Shown here piece by piece: positions 26,844 to 34,596 of a stretch of 64,000 nucleotides of DNA; the stretch's first letter is position 1, and every line of letters starts with the position of its first letter. Made by a program: the position numbers and the translations under genes. The notes under the pieces were generated by a model. That model did no database searches. It was not told the DNA's origin and saw only the letters and a program-made list of their open reading frames with translations. This DNA comes from Sediminibacterium sp. FEMGT703S (GTDB lineage Bacteria; Bacteroidota; Bacteroidia; Chitinophagales; Chitinophagaceae): assembly GCA_002786355.1 (NCBI GenBank), contig PGCO01000002.1:248001-312000 (forward strand). Direction: 5' to 3'.

Positions 26844-28133
26844 ATGGATTTACAAAGTATAAAAAATCGCTTTGGCATTATTGGGAATTCACCTGCTTTA
26901 AACCACGCACTCAATACTGCAGTTCAAGTTGCTGCAACTGATTTAACCGTTTTAATTGTTGGTGAAAGTGGTGTAGGTAAAGAAGTATTTTCTCAAATCA
27001 TCCATGCATTATCGTCTAGAAAACACAACCCCTTTATAGCTGTAAACTGTGGCGCAATACCTGAAGGAACCATAGACTCTGAATTATTTGGACATGAAAA
27101 AGGTGCTTTCACTGGTGCAGTAGATAGCAGAAAAGGATACTTCGAAACAGTGAATGGGGGAACCCTTTTCATGGATGAAATAGGAGAAATGCCATTGGGT
27201 ACACAAGCCCGTTTATTACGGGTTTTAGAAACTGGTGAATTTATACGAGTAGGTAGTTCTAAAGTTCAAAAAACAGATGTAAGAGTTATTGCTGCCACAA
27301 ATAGAGAGTTACTTGAGTTTACGCAAAAAGGGAAATTTAGAGAAGATTTATATTATCGATTAAGTACAGTTCCAATCAGGGTATCATCTTTAAGAGACCG
27401 ACAAGAAGATATCTTATTATTATTCAGAAAATTTGTAGTTGATTTTGCTGAGCGCTACAAAACAAGTCCTGTTCAATTGGATGAAGAAGCTAAACAGCTG
27501 TTAATTCAATACCCATGGCCAGGAAATATTCGAGAGTTAAAGAATATTGCTGAACAGATTTCTGTACTAAGCCCTACTAATTTAGTATCGGGTAAAGAAA
27601 TGCGCATTTTTCTCCCTGAAAAAAAAGAAAACCGCATGCCCATGTTAGCCGGTGCAGGTAATACAACCGGAGAGTTTGCAAATGAAAGAGAAATTTTATA
27701 CAAGCTTTTTTTTGACATGAAAAAAGATGTTACAGAATTGAAGAAAATGTTTGTTGAAATTTTACAAAACCCCTCTTTGGCTGGAGCAGCTGCGAGTTTT
27801 ACCAAAGAATCTATTTTAAATGATTATGCAGGTACAATCAATGATACTCCTGTTTTAAACACTAATAACATTAATAATAATACAAATACAGGGCATAATA
27901 ATTTATTGGCAGCACAAAACAATACCGGCTCATTACCCGTAATTCTTCATAACGAAGACATTCAACTGCATGAAGAAGTAGAAGAATCATTAAATATAAT
28001 GGACAAGGAAAAAGAACTCATTATTAAAGCACTTAAGAAGCATAGGGGCAAGAGAAAAGATGCTTCGCTTGATTTGGGCATTAGTGAAAGAACTTTATAC
28101 CGAAAATTAAAAGAATATGATATTGACGAATAA
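26844..28133 (+). CDS. sigma-54-dependent AAA+ transcriptional activator without receiver domain
   Basis: A 429-residue enhancer-binding protein. The AAA+ domain starts at the N-terminus: Walker A GESGVGKE (40-47), sigma-54 contact loop GAFTGA (87-92), Walker B GGTLFMDEIGEM, and the R-finger region ATNRELLEF..GKFREDLYYRL. A Fis-type helix-turn-helix lies at about 395-425 (RKDASLDLGISERTLYRKL). There is no N-terminal receiver, PAS or GAF domain, so control must come from expression level, a partner protein or constitutive activity. A poly-Asn/Thr linker (about 336-352) separates AAA+ and DNA-binding parts. It overlaps lptE by 17 bases; this gene order recurs in Bacteroidota from general knowledge. 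Confidence 0.93.
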   Translation: MDLQSIKNRFGIIGNSPALNHALNTAVQVAATDLTVLIVGESGVGKEVFSQIIHALSSRKHNPFIAVNCGAIPEGTIDSELFGHEKGAFTGAVDSRKGYFETVNGGTLFMDEIGEMPLGTQARLLRVLETGEFIRVGSSKVQKTDVRVIAATNRELLEFTQKGKFREDLYYRLSTVPIRVSSLRDRQEDILLLFRKFVVDFAERYKTSPVQLDEEAKQLLIQYPWPGNIRELKNIAEQISVLSPTNLVSGKEMRIFLPEKKENRMPMLAGAGNTTGEFANEREILYKLFFDMKKDVTELKKMFVEILQNPSLAGAAASFTKESILNDYAGTINDTPVLNTNNINNNTNTGHNNLLAAQNNTGSLPVILHNEDIQLHEEVEESLNIMDKEKELIIKALKKHRGKRKDASLDLGISERTLYRKLKEYDIDE

Positions 28134-28641
28134 TAAGGATGGCTGGAAGATTCTGTTTTTTTTCCTATCCATCAACCTTTTGTTAACGGGTTGTTTTGTT
28201 TATAAATTCAATGATGCCGTTATTCCTACCAATGTAAAAACGGTAAAAATTGGTTTCATAGAAAATAAAGCCAGGTATATTAATCCGCAGCTAAGTCCTA
28301 AATTAACGGATAAGCTGCAGTCGAAAATAACCAACCAAACAAAGTTAACTAGAACCAATAACGATGATGCCGACTACGTAATTAGTGGCGCTATTACCAA
28401 TTACGATCCAAGTCAAACAGTTGGTGTATCTGCACAACAAGCAAGTACCAACCGATTAACTGTTACGGTTCATATTGTTTTAAGAAAAACCTTAGAAAAT
28501 AAAGTAGACGAATTTGATGTTTCGAGAAGCTTTGATTTCTCTGCAAATCTAACCCTGCAACAAGCAGAAGGTCAATTACTAGAAGAAGTTGTTCGGAATT
28601 TGACGGACGAAATCTTCAATCGTATTTTTAATAACTGGTAA
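28117..28641 (+). CDS. lptE: LptE-like LPS-assembly lipoprotein
   Basis: A 174-residue lipoprotein with a hydrophobic signal (about 12-24) and lipobox L-T-G-C (Cys26). The mature region alternates strands and helices and carries the family features SPKLTDKLQSKITNQTKLTRT and DADYVISGAITNYDPS, as in LptE-like (PF04390-type) proteins that plug the LptD barrel and help insert lipopolysaccharide into the outer membrane. Its start lies inside the end of the sigma-54 activator gene (17-base overlap); no later ATG would preserve the signal peptide. Assignment to the family is good; functional equivalence to E. coli LptE is inferred. Confidence 0.85.
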   Translation: MILTNNKDGWKILFFFLSINLLLTGCFVYKFNDAVIPTNVKTVKIGFIENKARYINPQLSPKLTDKLQSKITNQTKLTRTNNDDADYVISGAITNYDPSQTVGVSAQQASTNRLTVTVHIVLRKTLENKVDEFDVSRSFDFSANLTLQQAEGQLLEEVVRNLTDEIFNRIFNNW

Positions 28642-28662
28642 TAGAGTTGTATATTTATTTTT

Positions 28663-29817
28663 ATGAAGTTTACGCAGGAAAAAGCATTGATTCATTTAAC
28701 TGGAAACGCAGACCTTTCTTCTATGAATATGGAAGAGATTGAAAAATTGGTGAAGGATTATCCATTTTTTTCTCCTGGCCAATATTTATTTGCTGCTAAA
28801 CTAAAAAAAGATGATCATCCATTGGTTGGATCACAGTCTGTAAAAACCGCACTGTACTTTACTAATCCATACTGGCTTCAATTTCAACTTGAATCTTTAA
28901 AAGATCCAGGCATAGACCAAGCTCCTAAACAAGAATTAGATACTGCTTTGTTGAGATCGATTCGTCAAAAAGATATTGAATGGGATGAAATGATTAATCT
29001 TCCCAAAATTGAGGAAACGCTAGAATCTGCCGAATCAGCATTCAAAGCACCCGAACTTCCCAATCCAGATATTTCAGTCCCTACCATTGAATCTGTTAGA
29101 GAATTAATGAAGGGAATCGATTCCATTGATGCTCCTGGAACCATTATTCCTGTAATCAGAGAGAATAATCCCTCAGAACCTGTAGATTATACCTTACCAG
29201 ATATTCAATCTTCAGAACCATTCGATCCGGTTTTCAGTACCATCAACACAGCCGAGTCAACCAGCAGCAGTTCTCTTGATAAACCAATTGCTCCAATTAT
29301 TCATCAAGAAGACAATGAAGATGAAGTAGTGAGTAAATTGATGCACCCAGATCAAGATAAAAGTGATGCAAAAATTGCAAGTATTTTATCGAATCAGTTG
29401 GCAGAATTTAAAAAACCAATTGAAAAAGAATCAGAATTAACGATTGAATCAATTGAAAATAAGTTACATACGATTGACTATTTTGCTTCGCAGGGCATTC
29501 AAATTGATTTAAGTAAAATTCCGCAAGACAAGTTAACCACCAAATTGCGAAGATTTACCGACTGGCTTAAGGATATGAAAAACCATAATCCAAACCCTAT
29601 TGATCTAGGAACCAGCCCCGAACAAGAGAAAAAAGTAGCTGAAACAGCACTTATTTCAAATGAATCAAAAGAGATTTTGACTGAAACAATGGCGGAAGTT
29701 TTAGCCAAACAAGGGCAAATTGATAAAGCAATTCAGCTTTATATCAAATTAAGTTTCTCTAATCCTGAAAAAACCGCTTATTTTGCAGACAAAATTCAAC
29801 ATTTAAAAGGTATTTAA
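28663..29817 (+). CDS. hypothetical protein with C-terminal TPR-like segment
   Basis: A 384-residue soluble protein with no signal peptide or membrane helix. The N-terminal ~100 residues are helical (EEIEKLVKDYPFFSPGQYLFAAKL), the middle 110-270 is acidic, Pro/Ser-rich and probably disordered, and the C-terminus ends in a helical pair (ETMAEVLAKQGQIDKAIQLYIKL) that reads as a single TPR unit. Comparable proteins sit between lptE and secG in related genomes, by general knowledge; their function is unknown. A scaffold role in the envelope or secretion machinery is only a guess. It is separated from lptE by 21 bases and from secG by one. Confidence 0.7.
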   Translation: MKFTQEKALIHLTGNADLSSMNMEEIEKLVKDYPFFSPGQYLFAAKLKKDDHPLVGSQSVKTALYFTNPYWLQFQLESLKDPGIDQAPKQELDTALLRSIRQKDIEWDEMINLPKIEETLESAESAFKAPELPNPDISVPTIESVRELMKGIDSIDAPGTIIPVIRENNPSEPVDYTLPDIQSSEPFDPVFSTINTAESTSSSSLDKPIAPIIHQEDNEDEVVSKLMHPDQDKSDAKIASILSNQLAEFKKPIEKESELTIESIENKLHTIDYFASQGIQIDLSKIPQDKLTTKLRRFTDWLKDMKNHNPNPIDLGTSPEQEKKVAETALISNESKEILTETMAEVLAKQGQIDKAIQLYIKLSFSNPEKTAYFADKIQHLKGI

Positions 29818-29818
29818 A

Positions 29819-30178
29819 ATGATTTATCTGTTTTTGGTTCTGATTGTGATTGCTGCTGTAGGTTTAGCCTTTATGGTTCTAATTCAAAATCCCAAAGGCG
29901 GTGGCTTAGCCGGAAACGTGGGTGGAATCAGTAACCAACTGATGGGCGTTAAACAAACTACCGATGTATTAGAGAAAGGCACATGGATTTTTGCTGCTAT
30001 TATTGCTTTATTGGCATTGTTTTCTACTTTATTCTTAAAAGGTGGATCTGCTGATGTTGATACTGAAATATTACAAAAAATCAATACCACTACTACAACT
30101 CCTGCTCCTGCTGCAACTGGTACTCAACAAGCACCTGCTGCAACTGTTCCTGCAAAAACCGACTCATCAAAGAAATAA
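29819..30178 (+). CDS. secG: preprotein translocase subunit SecG
   Basis: A 119-residue inner-membrane protein. Two membrane helices (about 2-20 and 54-73) flank the conserved cytosolic loop IQNPKGGGLAGNVGG, the SecG signature that supports SecA cycling in the SecYEG translocon. The C-terminal ~35 residues are a low-complexity Thr/Pro/Ala tail ending in KTDSSKK, longer than in proteobacterial SecG. ATG begins one base after the preceding stop, so translation is probably coupled. A hairpin terminator follows. Confidence 0.93.
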   Translation: MIYLFLVLIVIAAVGLAFMVLIQNPKGGGLAGNVGGISNQLMGVKQTTDVLEKGTWIFAAIIALLALFSTLFLKGGSADVDTEILQKINTTTTTPAPAATGTQQAPAATVPAKTDSSKK

Positions 30179-30200
30179 AGGAATTTACATCTATTTTGAA

Positions 30201-30231
30201 CCCTGTCTTTTTAAAAATGACAGGGTTTTTT
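30201..30231 (+). terminator. rho-independent terminator after secG
   Basis: Stem CCCTGTC (30201-30207) with GACAGGG (30219-30225), the loop itself able to pair T5 with A5, followed by six Ts. It closes the miaB-secG run; mltG begins 15 bases later, so some read-through or a hidden promoter is needed for mltG. Confidence 0.85.
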
Positions 30232-30245
30232 ATTTACTTTACGAA

Positions 30246-31325
30246 ATGGCGCAAAAAAAACAATCCAAGAAGAAATCTACTGGTCAATTAAAGAAACCTT
30301 TGCTGATAATATTGGCTTCATTATTATTAATCACTTTAATTGGCTATATATTATTTGCACTCCCAGCAACTGCATTCGACGAAAAAAGCAGAATGGTAAC
30401 AATAGAAAAAGACAGCACTCAAAAGTCTGCTGTTTTAAAAGTATTTAAAGATGCGGGTATATTAAAAATAAATAGTTTATTAGGAATAGCAGGCGCTCCT
30501 TTTAATATTTGGGATAAAATGAAACCAGGCCGATATGAAATAAAAAAAGGACAAAGTATACTTGATATCGTTCGCATGCTCAAGAATGGTAGACTGGCTG
30601 AAGTAAAACTGGTGATTAATAGAGTTAGAACAAGAGGTGAATTAGCCAAACTGATTAGTAAACAGTTTATGACAGATTCTTCCTTTGTAATGGAGTTTTT
30701 AAGCTCCAATGATTCATTGGCTGCACTAAATACAGATACTGGTTATTTATTTACTAAAATCATTCCCAATACGTATAGTTATTATTCGGATGCTTCTATA
30801 CAAACAATCTTAGAAAAATTAAGAGCCGAATCAATCAAATTTTGGAGTCGTAATAATCGTTTACAGAAAGCCGCTGCCTTAGATATGACTCCCGAACAAG
30901 TTTACATTTTAGCTTCGATTGTAGACGAGGAAACAAATTATGAATCTGATAAGTATAAAATTGCCAGTGTTTACATCAATCGACTAAAAAAGCAAATGCC
31001 TTTACAAGCATGCCCAACCATTAAATTTGCAATGAACGATTTTACAATCACTCGCATATATGAAAAATACTTAAGCAACCCTTCCCCCTATAATACCTAT
31101 AGAGTTAAAGGATTGCCTCCTGGTCCTATTTGTACCCCTTCGCCTAAAACAATAGATATTGTTTTAGATGCCCCTGAAACAGACTATATTTATTTTGTGG
31201 CTAAGAGTGATTTTAGTGGGTACCATCATTTTAGCAATAATTACCAAGAGCATAATAACAAAGCAAAGGAATATCAAAAAAAATTGGACGAATACATGCT
31301 GAGAAAAGCAGCCGAAAAAAGGTAG
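30246..31325 (+). CDS. mltG: endolytic murein transglycosylase MltG (YceG family)
   Basis: A 359-residue inner-membrane lytic transglycosylase that cleaves nascent peptidoglycan strands. A Lys/Gln-rich cytosolic N-terminus is followed by one membrane helix (about 20-40), a LysM-like region (KPGRYEIKKGQSILDIVRML) and the YceG catalytic domain with the active-site Glu in LASIVDEETNYESDKYKIASVYINRL, shown here by its core VDEETNYESDK. The C-terminal LPPGPICTPSPKTIDI and YFVAKSDFSGYHHFS blocks complete the family signature. ATG 30246 is chosen; the frame runs open upstream through secG and the terminator, which is not coding. Confidence 0.94.
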   Translation: MAQKKQSKKKSTGQLKKPLLIILASLLLITLIGYILFALPATAFDEKSRMVTIEKDSTQKSAVLKVFKDAGILKINSLLGIAGAPFNIWDKMKPGRYEIKKGQSILDIVRMLKNGRLAEVKLVINRVRTRGELAKLISKQFMTDSSFVMEFLSSNDSLAALNTDTGYLFTKIIPNTYSYYSDASIQTILEKLRAESIKFWSRNNRLQKAAALDMTPEQVYILASIVDEETNYESDKYKIASVYINRLKKQMPLQACPTIKFAMNDFTITRIYEKYLSNPSPYNTYRVKGLPPGPICTPSPKTIDIVLDAPETDYIYFVAKSDFSGYHHFSNNYQEHNNKAKEYQKKLDEYMLRKAAEKR

Positions 31326-31326
31326 C

Positions 31327-32277
31327 ATGACAAAACTGGAAAGAATTTTATTGAATTGGCCCCCGGTTGCTTTTATCATAAAAAAAAGTAAAGTCCTTTA
31401 TATACCTGGATTTCAAGGTATTCCCCTTTATGATGTAGTAGTGTTTTTTATAAAACAAGTAAATAAAATAGGACTAAACGAGCGGGCTGCAGCTATTTCT
31501 TTCAATTTGATTATGGCTTTACCTGCAACGATATTGTTCTTGTTTTCGATACTACCCTATTTCCCAGAATTTTTGAATATCAAGGAGCAAATGCTTTCAC
31601 TTTTTAAGGATATAAGTCCTAACTCTAACACCTATCGTTTCATTGAAACCTTGATGGACGATTTGATGCAAAGAAGTATTGGTATTTTTTCATTTGGTTT
31701 TATATTGGTTGTTTATTACGCTTCAAATGCAATGATGTCATTGATTATTACATTTGATCGTTCCATTATGGAGCATAAAAGATTTTTTCTTCATCAAAGA
31801 TGGAAAGCCATTCAACTGACTGCAATAATCGTTTTACTACTCATTGCGTCCACCCTTATTCTACTTGGGCAAGAGCAATTAAGCATTTTTATTGGTAAAG
31901 TTTTAGGACTTAAAAAGTCGGCACTTTATTGGATCAATAGTATTCGATGGATAGTAATTATTGGCTTATTCTTCTATGGAATTGCATTTATTTATAAATA
32001 TGCCCCTTCCGTTAAAATAAGGTGGAAATTAATTTCACCCGGTTCCTTATTAGCAACTACTTTAATTTTAAGTACCACAATACTGTTTTCTTACTGGGTC
32101 AACAATTTTGGAAGTTATAACAAAGTATATGGGTCTATTGGAACAGTAATGATCTTGATGGTATTAGCCTATATCAATTCACTTATCCTTTTAATTGGCT
32201 TTGAGTTAAATGTAAGTATCACGTATTTAACTCAACACGCTACAGAAAGGAAAAGATTACAGCAATTAAATAGCTGA
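31327..32277 (+). CDS. YihY/BrkB-family inner-membrane protein
   Basis: A 316-residue membrane protein of the YihY/virulence factor BrkB family with about six helices. Family features include NERAAAISFNLIMALPATILFLFS, shown by its core ERAAAISFNLIMALP, the YYASNAMMSLIITFDRS loop, and PGSLLATTLILSTTILFSYWV near the C-terminus. Once mistaken for RNase BN, these proteins have no proven biochemical activity; a transporter or envelope role is suspected. It starts one base after the mltG stop, so both come from one message, and it converges on trmH with a 12-base overlap. Confidence 0.88.
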   Translation: MTKLERILLNWPPVAFIIKKSKVLYIPGFQGIPLYDVVVFFIKQVNKIGLNERAAAISFNLIMALPATILFLFSILPYFPEFLNIKEQMLSLFKDISPNSNTYRFIETLMDDLMQRSIGIFSFGFILVVYYASNAMMSLIITFDRSIMEHKRFFLHQRWKAIQLTAIIVLLLIASTLILLGQEQLSIFIGKVLGLKKSALYWINSIRWIVIIGLFFYGIAFIYKYAPSVKIRWKLISPGSLLATTLILSTTILFSYWVNNFGSYNKVYGSIGTVMILMVLAYINSLILLIGFELNVSITYLTQHATERKRLQQLNS

Positions 32278-32856
32278 AAAACTTGCCCATAAAGCTTTTA
32301 TAGAATCATTCTCAGGATGTGGTTTAGCTAACTCATCATACATACCAGCTTGCTTCCTTTGTCTAAATGCTTCATAAATAGCCACAGCACAGGCTACTGA
32401 AATATTGAGACTAGGAATCATCCCAACTTGAGGGATAATAAAATTTCCATCTGCCAAATTTCTTGCTTCCATTGAAACCCCCTTGTGCTCATTCCCAAAT
32501 ACCAATGCTACCCTTTGGGTAAAATCAATTTCAAATACAGACTTACTGGTTTGCCCTAAATAAGTTGTATAAATTAAATCATAGCTTTCTCTTAAGGCTG
32601 TAAAGCATGTTTGAACATCATTAAACTGATGAATACTTAACCATTTGTTGGCACTACTACTGCTTTTTATCCCAAAATAACCCGATTTGGGTAATTCGGT
32701 ATTTAGTACATAAATATCTTGTATGCCAACCGCATCACAAGTTCTCATCACCGCATAAATATTATGAGGATCATGAACATTCTCCATCACTACAGTAAGT
32801 CCTGATTGACGTTTACTTAATACTTGATCAATTTTTTCTGCTCTTGAAGGTGTCAT
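32266..32856 (-). CDS. trmH: tRNA (guanosine-18-2'-O)-methyltransferase TrmH
   Basis: A 196-residue SPOUT methyltransferase that 2'-O-methylates G18 in the tRNA D-loop. Motif 1 is VVMENVHDPHNIYAVMRTCDA, shown by NVHDPHNIYAVMRTCDA; motif 2 LVFGNEHKGVS; motif 3 IPQVGMIPSLNISVACAVAIY forms the trefoil knot. ATG 32856 (MTPSRAEKI) is preferred to the TTG at 32889 because it matches the N-terminus of known TrmH proteins. The end overlaps the convergent BrkB-like gene by 12 bases. Confidence 0.9.
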   Translation of the reverse strand: MTPSRAEKIDQVLSKRQSGLTVVMENVHDPHNIYAVMRTCDAVGIQDIYVLNTELPKSGYFGIKSSSSANKWLSIHQFNDVQTCFTALRESYDLIYTTYLGQTSKSVFEIDFTQRVALVFGNEHKGVSMEARNLADGNFIIPQVGMIPSLNISVACAVAIYEAFRQRKQAGMYDELAKPHPENDSIKALWASFSAI

Positions 32857-32938
32857 AGTGGCTACAAACAGGTTTGTATTTTGAATCAATAATAGCGTTT
32901 GTGAACTAAATGTGCAATTTAGTCTAGAATTATTGATA

Positions 32939-32946
32939 TATTTTTG
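32939..32946 (+). promoter_or_regulatory. Bacteroidota -7 promoter element
   Basis: TATTTTTG matches TAnnTTTG exactly and ends 20 bases before the ATG of the membrane protein gene at 32967. Confidence 0.45.
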
Positions 32947-32966
32947 AGATCAATATATACTTTTTT

Positions 32967-33485
32967 ATGTCATCAAGAGTTGTACGTGCTGAAAACTTAC
33001 TTTGGTTTGCACCAATCTTATTCGGATTGCTAGCTAACTACGCAGCATACAGCGAAAAGGTTTTGTTATTCGTAGACAACCAAGTATACATTTTTTCTTT
33101 TAGTAGTATTATTATCATTTGCATTACTATAGTTACTATTCCATTTATCATGCATTCAGTGCTTAGAGACTTAGACTTACGAAATTTTTTCTCTTCTTGG
33201 GCGCATATTTTTTTCACTTGTTTGTTAACTACAATCATTCTGCTCATCTTCACTTATTCCCAACCCATCAACTTAAAATGGATTTACCATGCAGGTGAAC
33301 TACCCGCTTATAGAAGATGGATGTATTATAATACAATGGCACTAGGTGTGCTCCAACTACTAGTTTACTTACAAGCTTTTTATTTAGTTTATGGAATCGG
33401 GGTATTAATCAAACATCGCCATAATAAAAAAGTAGAAGAAAGCGCACATTATGATTATATGGTGAATCAATTAGACCGTGCTTAA
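32967..33485 (+). CDS. hypothetical four-helix membrane protein
   Basis: A 172-residue protein with about four membrane helices (roughly 13-28, 40-63, 76-96 and 115-145) and hydrophilic ends; the C-terminus is basic and polar (KHRHNKKVEESAHYD). I recognise no family motif. It is a single-gene unit with its own -7 element, divergent from trmH and convergent with the queuosine transporter gene 5 bases away. Function unknown. Confidence 0.65.
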   Translation: MSSRVVRAENLLWFAPILFGLLANYAAYSEKVLLFVDNQVYIFSFSSIIIICITIVTIPFIMHSVLRDLDLRNFFSSWAHIFFTCLLTTIILLIFTYSQPINLKWIYHAGELPAYRRWMYYNTMALGVLQLLVYLQAFYLVYGIGVLIKHRHNKKVEESAHYDYMVNQLDRA

Positions 33486-33490
33486 TTCAT

Positions 33491-34273
33491 CTATTCGTTA
33501 GTCAAGCCCATTGCCTCCCTCTTCATTTTCTGTGCAGTTTCTTTTCCAAGATAGTTCTCTATTTTTTGCTCCATAAAATAGATTAAAGGAGTTAATATTA
33601 TGGCCATAGTAAATTTATACATATAATTTACAACCCCTATAGCCAAAACCAATTGCCAACTCCATCCATTCCCAATTTTAAAAGCGATAAACAACACAAC
33701 AAAACTATCCACCATTTGGGAAACCATAGTAGAACCAGTTGCCCTTAACCAAACCCATTTTTCGCCTGTTGCTTTCTTAATTCTATGAAACACTGTTACA
33801 TCAACCAATTGACTCACTAAAAAAGCTGTTAAGCTGCCCACAATAATCCACATCCCTTGGCCAAAAATACCTCCAAATGCCAATTGCATATTGGGTATCC
33901 CTTTGTCTGTTCCAGAACCTACCCAAAAATCAGCGGGTGGAATTTCCATAGCAGCATAAAACATCACAAACGCGTATAATATTAATACAACGGCGGTATA
34001 GCTTATTCGCTTTACCGATTTAGGGCCATAATATTCATTTACGATATCTGTAATTACAAACTCCAATGGCCACAATAAGACCCCACAAGTAAGATTAAAA
34101 GCTAACCCAGACTGTCCAAACAGTGATAAATTGGAAGGCGCAACGCCAAAAATTTTTTCAAGTGAAAATATTTTACCCCCAATACACTCGGCAATCAAAG
34201 CATTTGCTACAAAAAAAGCAGTAATACCCAAAAAAAGTTTTGTGGGTTTGTCGTTGAGTATTTTAGTTATCAC
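33491..34273 (-). CDS. yhhQ: queuosine precursor transporter (YhhQ family)
   Basis: A 260-residue membrane protein with six or more helices, matching the VUT/YhhQ family that imports preQ0/preQ1 or queuine for tRNA modification. Diagnostic parts: GVLLWPLEFVITDIVNEYYG near the end of helix 2 and the later WLRATGSTMVSQMVDSFVVLF stretch, shown by RATGSTMVSQMVDSFVV. GTG 34273 is preferred as start: it overlaps the upstream TGA as GTGA, a classic coupling arrangement, whereas the in-frame ATG at 34318 would overlap the upstream gene by 49 bases and add a non-conserved segment. No queuosine synthesis genes are adjacent. Confidence 0.88.
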   Translation of the reverse strand: MITKILNDKPTKLFLGITAFFVANALIAECIGGKIFSLEKIFGVAPSNLSLFGQSGLAFNLTCGVLLWPLEFVITDIVNEYYGPKSVKRISYTAVVLILYAFVMFYAAMEIPPADFWVGSGTDKGIPNMQLAFGGIFGQGMWIIVGSLTAFLVSQLVDVTVFHRIKKATGEKWVWLRATGSTMVSQMVDSFVVLFIAFKIGNGWSWQLVLAIGVVNYMYKFTMAIILTPLIYFMEQKIENYLGKETAQKMKREAMGLTNE

Positions 34274-34557
34274 GAAGGCAGTATTAGGTATACAAACATT
34301 TGAATAATCAAAAAGCATAGATTAAAAACGGCTATCCACCTAGGTAATCGTATGGTTGATTTACTTACTAACACCAACCCATACCATATGTTCGCTACTA
34401 TATTCTGAATGGGGGCCACAATCCACCCTAAAAGCAATACCATTGAACTTATTTCTTTAATTGGAATGAAATCGTAGGTACGTTGAATCACTAAACATAA
34501 AATAAATAAAATATTACAGATAAAAGCCATTCTTGTGGCAAATAAAAGTGGTCTCAT
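34270..34557 (-). CDS. small membrane protein coupled to the queuosine precursor transporter
   Basis: A 95-residue protein with three membrane helices (about 7-24, 37-62 and 73-93). No recognised domain. Its TGA overlaps the GTG start of the YhhQ-type transporter by four bases, so the two proteins are probably made together. It may be an accessory subunit or simply a co-transcribed gene; sequence does not decide. It is divergent from the YfhO gene. Confidence 0.6.
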   Translation of the reverse strand: MRPLLFATRMAFICNILFILCLVIQRTYDFIPIKEISSMVLLLGWIVAPIQNIVANIWYGLVLVSKSTIRLPRWIAVFNLCFLIIQMFVYLILPS

Positions 34558-34570
34558 AACATAAAGTTAT

Positions 34571-34578
34571 TAGGTTTG
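34571..34578 (+). promoter_or_regulatory. Bacteroidota -7 promoter element of the YfhO/glycosyltransferase cluster
   Basis: TAGGTTTG matches TAnnTTTG exactly and ends 18 bases before ATG 34597. The alternative TTG start at 34576 lies inside it, supporting the ATG. Confidence 0.5.
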
Positions 34579-34596
34579 CTGCATATTTTAAATTCT

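Noticed and set aside
30042-30245. In-frame N-terminal extension of mltG across secG and its terminator
   Set aside because: It overlaps secG coding sequence out of frame and runs through a hairpin terminator; ATG 30246 gives the normal MltG N-terminus.
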